Shown piece by piece: positions 36,130 through 44,602 of a stretch of 64,000 nt of DNA. This DNA is from JAAYCU01 sp964401335 (lineage in GTDB: Bacteria; Planctomycetota; Phycisphaerae; UBA1845; PWPN01): the NCBI GenBank assembly GCA_964401335.1, contig CAYNYK010000003.1, forward strand, positions 1 to 64,000, written 5' to 3'. The position numbers were made by a program, and so were the translations under genes. The notes below the pieces were generated by a model that saw only the letters and a list, made by a program, of their open reading frames with translations, searched no databases and was not told the origin of the DNA. Within the stretch, counting starts at the first letter, position 1, and every line of letters begins with the position of its first letter.

Positions 36130-36230
36130 ACGGGGCTGACAAAAGAGAAAGTGAGGATGATGTTAGGGTAGGTGGCCGATGGGTAAATCGGCCCGTGTGC
36201 AGGGCTTGTAAGACGAGGTTGGCGGACAAT

Positions 36231-36500
36231 ATGGTGGTGATGGCGGAAAAAAAGCGGCAGATCATCGATGAGTATCGGCAGCACGAAAAAGACACCGGCT
36301 CGCCCGAGGTACAGATTGCTCTGCTGACCAGTCGTATTGTCGAGTTGACCGAGCACCTTAAGACCCACAAGAAGGATCACGCTTCAAGGCGAGGGCTGCT
36401 TCAACTGGTTGGGCAGCGTTCGAGCCTGCTGAAGTACCTGAATACGATCGATCACGATCGTTATCAGAAAGTGATCGCCCGTCTCGGATTACGCAAGTAA
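36231..36500 (+). CDS. rpsO: 30S ribosomal protein S15
   Basis: This is ribosomal protein S15, which binds 16S rRNA early in 30S assembly. The four-helix family is plain: HEKDTGSPEVQIALLTSRIVELTEHLKTHKKDHASRRGLL, LVGQRSSLLKYL and YQKVIARLGLRK. The ATG at 36231 gives 89 residues, the canonical length, and lies close to GGCGGA; ATG at 36240 is also possible. The open frame upstream to 36006 is not part of the gene. It is followed by pnp, the common rpsO-pnp order. Confidence 0.96.
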   Translation: MVVMAEKKRQIIDEYRQHEKDTGSPEVQIALLTSRIVELTEHLKTHKKDHASRRGLLQLVGQRSSLLKYLNTIDHDRYQKVIARLGLRK

Positions 36501-36679
36501 CGAACGGACCGATCCGATTCCCCCCAGTCTTCCCAACCCGCATACCTCCTCCAGACGTGTGTGCATGATGATGTGTTGCGCGGAGAGCATGTTCCTTGAG
36601 TGAAACCGCCCGCGGGCGGAGCAGGGACGTTTTTCCGCTGGGTCGAGTTGCTTTTATTACAGAGGTAAAACAAGCAGTT

Positions 36680-38785
36680 ATGGAAGTCACCAGAGTCGAA
36701 TGTCAAGTCGGGGGGCGTACGCTCATATTGGAAACGGGGAAAATCGCCAAGCAAGCCAGTGGCGCGGTGATGGCGTATTACGGGGAAAGCGTTGTGCTGG
36801 GTACCGCGGTGCGGGCCGAGCCGCGGGAAGGGATCGATTTTTTCCCGCTAACCGTAGATTATCGCGAGAAGGCCTACTCCGCCGGGAAATTTCCGGGCGG
36901 GTTCTTCAAACGCGAGGGACGACCGACTGAAAAAGAAATTCTGACCATGCGCATGATTGATCGGCCGATCCGCCCGTTGTTCCCCGAGGGCTTCAACGAC
37001 GAGATTCAAATCCAGACTTTCGTACTGGCCGCCGATCCGTTGTTCGATGCCGACATTCTGGCTATCAACGCTTCATCCGCCGCGCTAAGTATCAGTTCCG
37101 CGCCGTTTGAGGGGCCGATTGCCGCGGTACGCGTGGGCCGGGTGGACGGAAAACTGATCATCAATCCGACCTACGATGAACTGGAAATTTCCGAATTGGA
37201 CATGGTCTTAGCCGGCCATAAGGACGGCGTCAACATGATCGAGGTGGGGGCCCGCGAGGTCAGCGAGGACGTAATGGCCCAAGCCATTGCCTTTGGCATG
37301 GAATCGATCCGGATCATCCTGAAGGCCATCGATGAATTGCGGGCGAAGGCCGGTCAACCGCGCGAATGGACTCCCCCCGAGCCGAACGACGAACTTAAAC
37401 AAAAAGTATATGATCTGGCCCACGACGAACTGGTTCGCCGGCGGCAGATCGTCGGGAAACAAGAGCGTCAAACGGCCATCAAGGAACTGTATGAGCAGGT
37501 GCTGGAGCAGCTTTCCCCTAAAGACGCCGAGGACCCGCCCTACGAACGTACAGCGGTCAATAATGCCTTGCAACAGTTGGAGGAGAAAGTATTTACCCAG
37601 CAGTTATTGAGCACCGGCAAGCGAGCGGATGGCCGGGGACCGAACGATTTGCGGAACATATCCAGTGAGGTCGCCTTCCTGCCCCGTACCCACGGTTCGG
37701 CCTTGTTTACCCGCGGGGAAACCCAGGCGTTGGTGGTCGCGACCCTCGGCACCATGCGCGACGAGCAGATCATTGACGGGCTGGCCGAGGAGTACAGCAA
37801 GAAATTCATGTTGCATTACAACTTTCCGCCTTTCTGCGTCGGCGAGGCCCGACGGATTGCAGGACCGGGCCGACGGGAGATCGGGCACGGCGCACTGGCC
37901 GAACGTTCCTTGGCGCCGGTCTTGCCCTGTACGGATGATTTCCCCTATACGATTCGCCTGGTAAGCGAAATCACCGAGTCCAACGGTTCCAGTTCGATGG
38001 CCTCGGTTTGCGGCGGCACACTGGCCTTGATGGACGCCGGTGTTCCCATCAGCCAGCCGGTGGCGGGTATTTCCATCGGCAGTGTCCATGATGAACATCA
38101 GCGCATCCTGCTGACCGATATCCTCGGCGAGGAGGATCATTTCGGCGATATGGATTTCAAGGTCGCCGGTACCCAGCGGGGAATTACCGGTATCCAATTG
38201 GATTTGAAAGAGCGGGTCATTTCCCAGGAAACCATTGTCAAGGTTCTAGCGCAGGCCAAGGAGGCCCGGCTGGAAATCCTGCGGAAAATGCTCACCGTTC
38301 TCAAACGCCCACGCGCCGATATCAGTAAATATGCTCCGCGCATATTGACGATTAAGATAAATCCGGAGAAAATCGGGGCGGTGATCGGGCCGGGCGGCAA
38401 GGGTATTCGAGCCCTTGAAGCCGATACCGGAGCCAAGATCGATATCCAGGACGACGGTACGGTCATGATCGCCTGTGTCGATATGGACGGGGCCAACCGG
38501 GCCCGGGACATCATCGAACAGATCTCCGAAGGCGCTAAGGTCGGCAAGATCTATAGCGGTAAAGTTGTTAGTATCAAGGACTTCGGCGCATTTATCGAGA
38601 TCGGACCGGGCATCGAGGGACTCTGTCATATCAGTGAGTTGTCGGATAGCTATGTCCGCTCGGTGAACGAAGTGTGTAAACTCGGTGATTTTCTGGAGGT
38701 CAAGGTAATTTTGATCGACGACCAGGGCCGAGTTAAGCTTAGCCGCAAGGCCGCTCTTGCCGAGAAGGCCAAGGCGAAAAACTGA
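36680..38785 (+). CDS. pnp: Polynucleotide phosphorylase
   Basis: This is a 3'-to-5' phosphorolytic exoribonuclease and degradosome component, 701 residues. It has two RNase PH-like domains (ETGKIAKQASGAVMAYYGESVVLGTAV at the start; DGRGPNDLRNISSEVAFLPRTHGSALFTRGETQ opening the second, with GDMDFKVAG in its core), a helical linker, a KH domain (KIGAVIGPGGKGIRALE) and an S1 domain (GKIYSGKVVSIKDFGAFIEIGPGIEGLCHISEL). ATG 36680 was chosen; the frame continues upstream only to a TTG at 36596, and AGAGGT lies at 36661-36666. It is cytoplasmic and probably co-transcribed with rpsO. Confidence 0.97.
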   Translation: MEVTRVECQVGGRTLILETGKIAKQASGAVMAYYGESVVLGTAVRAEPREGIDFFPLTVDYREKAYSAGKFPGGFFKREGRPTEKEILTMRMIDRPIRPLFPEGFNDEIQIQTFVLAADPLFDADILAINASSAALSISSAPFEGPIAAVRVGRVDGKLIINPTYDELEISELDMVLAGHKDGVNMIEVGAREVSEDVMAQAIAFGMESIRIILKAIDELRAKAGQPREWTPPEPNDELKQKVYDLAHDELVRRRQIVGKQERQTAIKELYEQVLEQLSPKDAEDPPYERTAVNNALQQLEEKVFTQQLLSTGKRADGRGPNDLRNISSEVAFLPRTHGSALFTRGETQALVVATLGTMRDEQIIDGLAEEYSKKFMLHYNFPPFCVGEARRIAGPGRREIGHGALAERSLAPVLPCTDDFPYTIRLVSEITESNGSSSMASVCGGTLALMDAGVPISQPVAGISIGSVHDEHQRILLTDILGEEDHFGDMDFKVAGTQRGITGIQLDLKERVISQETIVKVLAQAKEARLEILRKMLTVLKRPRADISKYAPRILTIKINPEKIGAVIGPGGKGIRALEADTGAKIDIQDDGTVMIACVDMDGANRARDIIEQISEGAKVGKIYSGKVVSIKDFGAFIEIGPGIEGLCHISELSDSYVRSVNEVCKLGDFLEVKVILIDDQGRVKLSRKAALAEKAKAKN

Positions 38786-38997
38786 AAAACGGCACCGGCG
38801 AAAACCACTTTTGGTCAGCTAATTATTGCGTAGCTGAGATAATTTCAGGCTGCGCATTGTATAAAACCCAGTAAGCACCTCACAATGGAGATGACGGCCG
38901 CGGTGTGTTGTGCGGGCTGACGACACCCGGGCGTTTGGGTTCACGTTATGAGCCGCATTTACAAATCGTCAGCCTTTTGTTCGCCGGAGGCGGTGCC

Positions 38998-39219
38998 ATG
39001 GTCACCGGCAAAGTCAAATGGTTTGACCGGAAAAAGGGTTTCGGGTTTATCACGGGAGCCGAAGAGGGTAAGGACATCTTTGTCCATTACACCAGTATCG
39101 AGGGAGAGGGCTTCCGTAGCCTCAAGGAGGGTCAGCCGGTCGAGTTTGAATTAGTGGAATCGGAGAAAGGCTTGCAGGCCTTCCATGTACGTCCCTGCAA
39201 GGCGGAGTCCGTCGGCTAA
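38998..39219 (+). CDS. Cold-shock-domain protein
   Basis: This is a 73-residue CspA-type nucleic-acid-binding protein. The RNA-binding motifs RNP1 (KGFGFI) and RNP2 (DIFVHY) are intact. It begins MVTGKVKWFDRKKGFGFI with GGAGG at 38986-38990. Such proteins melt RNA structures and act as chaperones in the cytoplasm. The 212 bases after pnp may hold a long structured leader, as is common for this family, but I identified no specific element. The open frame upstream of ATG 38998 is not part of the protein. Confidence 0.95.
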   Translation: MVTGKVKWFDRKKGFGFITGAEEGKDIFVHYTSIEGEGFRSLKEGQPVEFELVESEKGLQAFHVRPCKAESVG

Positions 39220-39491
39220 TTTGGATTCATCCCGAAACCAGGGTATCCATTCGTATTCTGCGGGCCGGCAGGGCGGATGGACATGACCGCCAAAAACCAA
39301 GGCGGTTGGGCGGATAAGGCGCAGAGTCAGGGGAGCAGGGGTGATGTTGTTTCTATTTTTACATGAGGTTCGGGGGTTTTTGTTCGTCTGTTCATGTCTT
39401 TTTTCTTGATTCGTCCGCATTTTCGCGTTTCAGATCCTCGCATATAATACGGCCCTTTTGATAATGGGTAAGCATATTGGTTTGGAGAATC

Positions 39492-40862
39492 ATGAACGAG
39501 ACGGCTTTTATCCTGATTGTGGACGATGAAGGGGACCGGGCCGAGAGTTGGTCACGTTTGCTTCGTGAGCAGGGGCACGCTTGCCTGGTGGTCCACAGGG
39601 GTCGTGAGGCCGTGGCCAGCGTACACAGCCGTTGTCCGGATGTTATCCTCGCGACTTCAAGCCAGGTTTGCTCCATACAAGACGGTGACTGGTTGGTCCA
39701 GGCTCAGCGACTGGCCCCCGATGCGCAGGTTGTTTTAATACTTGTGGATGAAAAGGATCGGTCCGATCTCGACGCCCGCTTCGGTCAGACGGTGCAGATT
39801 CTCGGTGACGGGCGGCATCCTCCGGATCCCGGCGAATTGCTCCAGCCGATCTCCGATGCCGCGGAGCGCGCCCGGCGCAACCGCGATCACCGAGCCCTGG
39901 CCGAGCAGGTGAAAAAACAAGTCGAGTTTGAAGGTCTGATCACCGGCAACGAGCAGATGATCCGCCTGATCAAGATGATTCGCCGGGTGGCCGACAGCAA
40001 ACTCACCGTTTTGATTCTCGGTCACTCGGGCACCGGTAAGGAGCTGGTGGCTCAGGCCATCCATCGTCATTCGCCACGAAAGGACAAGTCCTATCGGGCG
40101 ATCAACTGTGCCGGCCTGAACGAAAACCTGCTGGAAAGCGAACTGTTCGGGCATGTTAAGGGCGCGTTTACCGGGGCCGTCGCCGACCGTAAGGGTCTGT
40201 TCGAGGTGGTCGATGGGGGCACGCTGTTTCTGGACGAGGTGGGGGACATGCCCCTGCCCATGCAGGCCAAGCTGCTGCGCACGCTGGAGAATGGGGAGAT
40301 CATTCCCGTGGGCTCCAACGATATCCGCAAAGTCGACGTACGCGTGGTGGCCGCCACCCGCCAGGACATTCGCGCGATGGTCGAGGAAGGCAAGTTTCGC
40401 GACGATCTGTTCTATCGTCTTAATCAGGCCATGATTCGGATTCCGCCTTTGCGCGAACGTCGCGAGGATATTCCTCTGCTGATCGATCACTTTCTGAAGG
40501 AGGCGGCCCGGCTGCACGGCAAAACGGTCGACACGATCAGCCCGGAAACCGTTCGTCGCCTGGGCGGCTATTCCTGGCCGGGCAACGCCCGCGAGCTGAA
40601 AAGCGTCATCAATCAGATGGTGGTGCTCTCCGACCGTCGGGAGCTGGACGTGGACGACCTGCCGGAGTACCTGCGCGGCAGCACGGATATCGTGCTGGCC
40701 GCCGCCCCCAGCACCGCCGGCCTGACCATGGAGCAGATGGAGAAGATCCACATCGCCAACACCCTCAAGCTGACCGGCGGCAACCGCGAAAAGACAGCCA
40801 AGATGCTGGGGATCGGCGCACGGACCCTTTACCGCAAGCTGCGGGAATTCGGTCTGCAATAA
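39492..40862 (+). CDS. Sigma54-dependent NtrC-like activator with degenerate receiver
   Basis: This is a bacterial enhancer-binding protein (456 residues) that drives sigma54 promoters. It has an N-terminal receiver-like domain (about 1-115), a central AAA+ domain with Walker A GHSGTGKE, the sigma54-contacting GAFTGA and Walker B GGTLFLDEVGDMP, and a C-terminal Fis-type helix-turn-helix (NREKTAKMLGIGARTLYRKLREFGL). The receiver keeps the acidic VDDE pair, but the phosphoacceptor position reads PDVILAT and the conserved lysine is not visible, so it may not be phosphorylated. GGAG at 39484-39487 precedes ATG 39492. No kinase gene is adjacent and its target genes are unknown. Confidence 0.9.
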   Translation: MNETAFILIVDDEGDRAESWSRLLREQGHACLVVHRGREAVASVHSRCPDVILATSSQVCSIQDGDWLVQAQRLAPDAQVVLILVDEKDRSDLDARFGQTVQILGDGRHPPDPGELLQPISDAAERARRNRDHRALAEQVKKQVEFEGLITGNEQMIRLIKMIRRVADSKLTVLILGHSGTGKELVAQAIHRHSPRKDKSYRAINCAGLNENLLESELFGHVKGAFTGAVADRKGLFEVVDGGTLFLDEVGDMPLPMQAKLLRTLENGEIIPVGSNDIRKVDVRVVAATRQDIRAMVEEGKFRDDLFYRLNQAMIRIPPLRERREDIPLLIDHFLKEAARLHGKTVDTISPETVRRLGGYSWPGNARELKSVINQMVVLSDRRELDVDDLPEYLRGSTDIVLAAAPSTAGLTMEQMEKIHIANTLKLTGGNREKTAKMLGIGARTLYRKLREFGLQ

Positions 40863-40915
40863 GGCCAGAGGGGCGACGGTTTAATGGACCCGGGTAATCG
40901 TGGCCATCGTTTCCC

Positions 40916-41866
40916 CTATTTGTCCCGCTTGGTCGGTTCCTTCGCCTGGCTATCCTTCGAATCCGTGATCGGCCAGGCTTGCAGGTTGTCGAACGAGCTG
41001 CCGGCGTCCGCCTTGGTCCAAAGTCCGATCATCCCGGCATCCTTGAACGTGTCGTCCTTGACCTCGAGCCACTTCTTACCGTCGCAGTAACAGGCGATTT
41101 CATTGCCCTTCATCCTTACCCGAAGTGTAAACCATTGACCTGTCGGGGTCTCGAAATCCACGGATTGGAGCATGGTACGCTTGCCGTTGACCACCTTATA
41201 GACACGGTAGTTGTTTTCAAGCGGATTGATCCGGCAAACGTAGTAGTTGTTTTCGTCCTGGCAGCGCCAGATGAGTCCGCCACCCTGGTCATCCCGGCCG
41301 GTATTACCGCGGACCTTGACCATCACATTGAGGTTCTTGTATACGGCCTTCTCGATAAGCGCCAGGTTATAGGTGGCGTTGCCGTTGGCGGTCTTGACGT
41401 TCAGGACATTCGGCTTGCTCATGGCGTCGGCATCGGGTTCAATCACCCATTTGGCCAGCTCTTTGGTCGGATGGTTTTGCCGGACAATCCAACCCGTCGG
41501 CAGCGTCGCGGCCGGGTCTTTGTCGAAATTCCAGCGCAGACCGGCGGTCTGTTCCATTTCCTCCTTCTGGATATCGAGCACCTTCCCGTCTACGGCGTCG
41601 ATTTCGACCTCAACACGTTGCTCGCCGGCGATCATGGTGACCTCATACTGCGCCTGGCCGTCCTCCATCTGCAGTTCGGCCCTGAACGGTTTGCCGTCTT
41701 TCACCTCCCTCGCGGCGATCTCGATGGCCTGGCTCATCGTGATCCGGGTCTTGCCGATTAGATCCTGGATTCGAGCAAGCTCGGAAATTTCTTCGCCCCG
41801 CGCCGTGGCCGATGTTGCCAGAAATGCCAAACCGCTGAAAATACATGCCCATCGCCATGCCGTCAT
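40916..41866 (-). CDS. Secreted protein with PepSY-like and LamG/DUF1080-like domains
   Basis: This exported 316-residue protein has a signal peptide of about 24 residues (ending TARGEE). Residues ~38-100 fit a PepSY-like domain (RITMSQAIEIAAREVKDGKPFRAELQMEDGQAQYEVTMIAG, VEIDAVDGKVLDIQKEE). Residues ~105-300 resemble the concanavalin-like DUF1080/3-keto-disaccharide hydrolase fold (GGGLIWRCQDENNYYVCRINPLENNYRVYKV, FDNLQAWP). The pairing suggests binding of a peptide or glycan in the envelope; the function is not established. ATG follows GGAGA. It is last in a minus-strand group with a membrane-anchored protein and a pseudopilin-like protein. Confidence 0.8.
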   Translation of the reverse strand: MTAWRWACIFSGLAFLATSATARGEEISELARIQDLIGKTRITMSQAIEIAAREVKDGKPFRAELQMEDGQAQYEVTMIAGEQRVEVEIDAVDGKVLDIQKEEMEQTAGLRWNFDKDPAATLPTGWIVRQNHPTKELAKWVIEPDADAMSKPNVLNVKTANGNATYNLALIEKAVYKNLNVMVKVRGNTGRDDQGGGLIWRCQDENNYYVCRINPLENNYRVYKVVNGKRTMLQSVDFETPTGQWFTLRVRMKGNEIACYCDGKKWLEVKDDTFKDAGMIGLWTKADAGSSFDNLQAWPITDSKDSQAKEPTKRDK

Positions 41867-41906
41867 GTGTCATCTCCTCTAATAAACAATGGTTCCATCG
41901 TTCGTT

Positions 41907-42440
41907 TCAGGGTGTGCAGACTTCCAAGGTTTTTCCGTCCGATCCGCACTCGAAACGCCATTGAGCGACGATCTGTCCGGCCCTGGTCGTAGTCATAGCG
42001 TACCACGTCGGATCGTCCACGCGACGAACCAGCGTGTTCTTCTCGTAATAGCCGCTTTCCGCCTTGGGGAGCGGCCGGTCGTACGCCCGTCCCTCCGCCC
42101 GGGCAGCGCGGACGCCTTCCATAAGCTGCCGGTACTCCGGAGTGTAGGTCTCCAGGTAGGCGATCCACCGTTTCTCAGGGTCCGCGCATTCGCCTTTAGC
42201 GGCCACGACAATGGCCCGCACGCCGTCATTTTTTGTACCGCCGATCCCCCGGTCGGGCGGAATGGTCTCGCGCGGGACCTTATACAACTTGCCCTCGCTT
42301 TCGTCGTAATACCAGATTTGCAGATCCTCTTCGCCGGTAGTGGTGAAGAGGCGTATGTTGGAGATGGCTACGGTTGACGCGATCGCCAGCAAGACGGCCA
42401 CGACGGTTACCTGGATGATGGTTTTTGTTTTTACGCTCAT
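41907..42440 (-). CDS. Single-helix membrane protein, unknown function
   Basis: This 177-residue protein has one N-terminal membrane helix (about residues 8-29, TIIQVTVVAVLLAIASTVAI) and a soluble outer part. The latter contains DLQIWYYDESEGKLYKVPRETIPP, ECADPEKRWIAYLETYTPEYRQLM and QIVAQWRFECGSDGKTLEVCTP. I recognise no family domain. ATG 42440 was chosen because GGGAAGGA lies just upstream; the longer frame to 42554 overlaps the pseudopilin gene. It lies between that gene and the PepSY-like gene on the same strand, so joint expression is likely. Confidence 0.75.
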   Translation of the reverse strand: MSVKTKTIIQVTVVAVLLAIASTVAISNIRLFTTTGEEDLQIWYYDESEGKLYKVPRETIPPDRGIGGTKNDGVRAIVVAAKGECADPEKRWIAYLETYTPEYRQLMEGVRAARAEGRAYDRPLPKAESGYYEKNTLVRRVDDPTWYAMTTTRAGQIVAQWRFECGSDGKTLEVCTP

Positions 42441-42480
42441 ATTCCTTCCCATGATCGTCAGGTCAAGGTTTGCTCCCCGT

Positions 42481-43416
42481 CTAGGGCAAACGATGATAAT
42501 CCGGCCTGATGGACCACCAGCACTCGTTCTGATTGCAGGGGATATCATTCGCATTCAAATTGACTACGTGGCCGTCGGCGAAGGCATAGTTGGCCTTTTT
42601 GCCGTGACGTTGACAGCCGTAATGGTTGTCGATCAAACGATTGAACCCGGCGGTGCACTGGCTGCCGTCCGTCGCTTGCGGCCTGATCCACCATCCAAGA
42701 TCGTCACCGTATTTCGTGACCACCCCGTCGTAGCCGGCGCCATCGCCGTACCAGATCAGCCGCGAGGGACTCTTGATCTGGCCGATTTTTCTGAGCCCGT
42801 CGACGTAACCTGACTCGACAGCCCGTCCAAAGGGTATCGACTTCGGTAAGTTTGCCTGCTTCTTTCCAAGCCAGTGAACTCCGGAAACACCTATGCCGCC
42901 GAAATTCCACCGCTCCAGAGGATGCTTGATTCCGTAAATAAGGGGATAGCGTTCCCGGTCGGTGGTGGTGGGTCCGTTAAGGGACAAGGTGCGTCGCTCG
43001 TCGGCCTCGGAGTACCCGTCCGAATAGATGTACATGCGCTCGGCCGGGCAATCGAAAACATACTGGTTTCGCCCCGCGTAAGGGAACAGAATGACCCGAA
43101 AGGTGACTTCGACACGGTCGCTGTCGGTCGATGACGGCCACCAATCCTCGATGGGGTTCAACCAGTCTTTGTTGGTGGAGGCGTAGGCCGTCGCCGCGAC
43201 AGCCAACTGATGCTGGTTCGACGCACACACGGCCGTCCGGGCGGACTCTCGGGCTTTGCCCAATGAAGGAAGCATGATGGACACCAGAAAGGAAATGATG
43301 GAAACGACGACGAGAACCTCGATCAGGGTGAACGCGTGCGGGCCACGATTCGCCTTGACGACGGTTCGCTCAACATGCGCGGAGACGTAAAGCCGTTGTC
43401 CCGATTCAATATGCAT
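42481..43416 (-). CDS. Pseudopilin-like protein with prepilin N-methylation signal
   Basis: This 311-residue protein has a type IV pilin/type II secretion prepilin leader: a basic start, then RGPHA-FTLIEVLVVVSIISFLVSIMLPSLGKARESARTAVC. Processing would fall before FTLIEV, and the helix would anchor it in the inner membrane or a pseudopilus. The C-terminal part has the FADGHVVNLNAND region typical of planctomycete DUF1559-like or GspG/H-like proteins. Its processing enzyme is not in this window. The PilT-like and GspE-like genes at 1554-4674 belong to the same general machinery but are far away. Confidence 0.88.
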   Translation of the reverse strand: MHIESGQRLYVSAHVERTVVKANRGPHAFTLIEVLVVVSIISFLVSIMLPSLGKARESARTAVCASNQHQLAVAATAYASTNKDWLNPIEDWWPSSTDSDRVEVTFRVILFPYAGRNQYVFDCPAERMYIYSDGYSEADERRTLSLNGPTTTDRERYPLIYGIKHPLERWNFGGIGVSGVHWLGKKQANLPKSIPFGRAVESGYVDGLRKIGQIKSPSRLIWYGDGAGYDGVVTKYGDDLGWWIRPQATDGSQCTAGFNRLIDNHYGCQRHGKKANYAFADGHVVNLNANDIPCNQNECWWSIRPDYHRLP

Positions 43417-43948
43417 GGTTCAGTCCGGAACCCCAATAGTTATGGCCACCTGAATAATCGTTCTGAATCCCTCATATACAATCTTTTGGGGCCTCTGGTC
43501 TTAAAAAGGACGGTTTATCCGCCACCCGTACGGCCGTATGCGGGAATACCCCTTTTTATTCGTGGTTGGTGGATATTTCTTACACATTCCGGCCTTTTTC
43601 TTGAGAGTATAGAGTATTACGTTCTCTCTATTTCCGAGACGACGGACTACCGTCTTGAGCGGTTGGGGATACGCCTAATTGCAATAAATATTGAATTTTG
43701 GATGCCATTCATGCATAAATGCTGAAAAAGGCGGGAACATCGTTATTATTGGATTGGAACTTTCAAGAGCGACAAGCTCAGCTCGCCGGTATCTCGGAAA
43801 AACGATGTTTCGATGCCCTGCTTGTCTGGTGGGAGATCGGGCGAGTCAATTTTTGCTCATATAGAGGAGGTCTTCATGTGCTCTTAAGGTTATTTGCGTT
43901 AACATGACCTGGGTAAATGGTCACATACAAAGCCGTTTGGGGCCTCCC
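43417..43948. other. Divergent intergenic region before the two-component operon
   Basis: About 530 bases lie between the pseudopilin gene (minus) and the response-regulator gene (plus). A 62-residue frame at 43719-43907 has no ribosome binding site or recognisable features. The GAGAG...CTCTC pair near 43604-43629 is a weak inverted repeat. It must contain the promoter of the regulator-efflux operon, but I cannot place it with confidence. Confidence 0.4.
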
Positions 43949-44602
43949 ATGCGCGTGTTGGTGATTGAAGACGAACCCGATTTGTTGGAGGCGCTGGTAC
44001 AGGCGCTCCGCGAGAGCGGATACGCCGTGGACGAGGCTTCGGACGGCCGGGAGGGTCTATTCAAGGCGGCCGGGACCGATTATGACGCGATCGTGCTTGA
44101 CCTGATGTTGCCCGGCATGAGTGGGTGGGACCTGCTCCGCGAGCTTCGGAAGAGCAAATCGACGCCCGTGCTTATTTTGACCGCCCGCGACACGCTGCCC
44201 GACCGGGTTCGAGGCCTCGATGCCGGAGCGGATGATTACCTGACGAAACCTTTTGAACTGACCGAGTTACAGGCCCGACTGCGCGCCCTGATTCGGCGGG
44301 GCGCGGGCCAGGCGACGACGGTCATCGCGATCGGAGATGTTACGGTGAATACGGCCGAACGCACCGTCCGCAAGGGTGGGCAGGTAGTGGCCCTGACGCC
44401 GACCGAATACGCTCTGGTTGAGCTCCTCGCGCTGCACAAGGGCAAGCTGGTTAGTCGAACGATGATTTATGAACACTTGTTCGACGAAGACAGCGACACC
44501 CTTTCCAACCTGGTCGATGTTCATATCGCTAATGTGCGAAAAAAGCTGGGGAAGGATTTTATCGCCACCCGTCGGGGCGAGGGGTACCAACTGCATGTTT
44601 AG
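43949..44602 (+). CDS. OmpR/PhoB-type response regulator
   Basis: This is a 217-residue DNA-binding response regulator. The receiver domain has acidic residues in VIEDEPD, the phosphoacceptor D51 in IVLDLMLPG, the conserved threonine in LILTARD and the lysine in YLTKPF. The C-terminal winged helix covers about 125-217 (VALTPTEYALVELLALHKGKLVSRTMIYEHLF, NLVDVHIANVRKKLG, RGEGYQL). ATG 43949 is chosen over an upstream frame start at 43904 because it begins directly with the receiver. The kinase gene starts within its last codons. It probably controls the efflux genes downstream. Confidence 0.95.
   Translation: MRVLVIEDEPDLLEALVQALRESGYAVDEASDGREGLFKAAGTDYDAIVLDLMLPGMSGWDLLRELRKSKSTPVLILTARDTLPDRVRGLDAGADDYLTKPFELTELQARLRALIRRGAGQATTVIAIGDVTVNTAERTVRKGGQVVALTPTEYALVELLALHKGKLVSRTMIYEHLFDEDSDTLSNLVDVHIANVRKKLGKDFIATRRGEGYQLHV

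Noticed and set aside
36006..36230. N-terminal extension of the rpsO frame
   Set aside because: S15 has a canonical length of about 89 residues, which the ATG at 36231 provides; the extension covers the likely promoter.
43719..43907. 62-codon open frame before the response regulator gene
   Set aside because: No ribosome binding site or family-like composition; it runs into the regulator leader.
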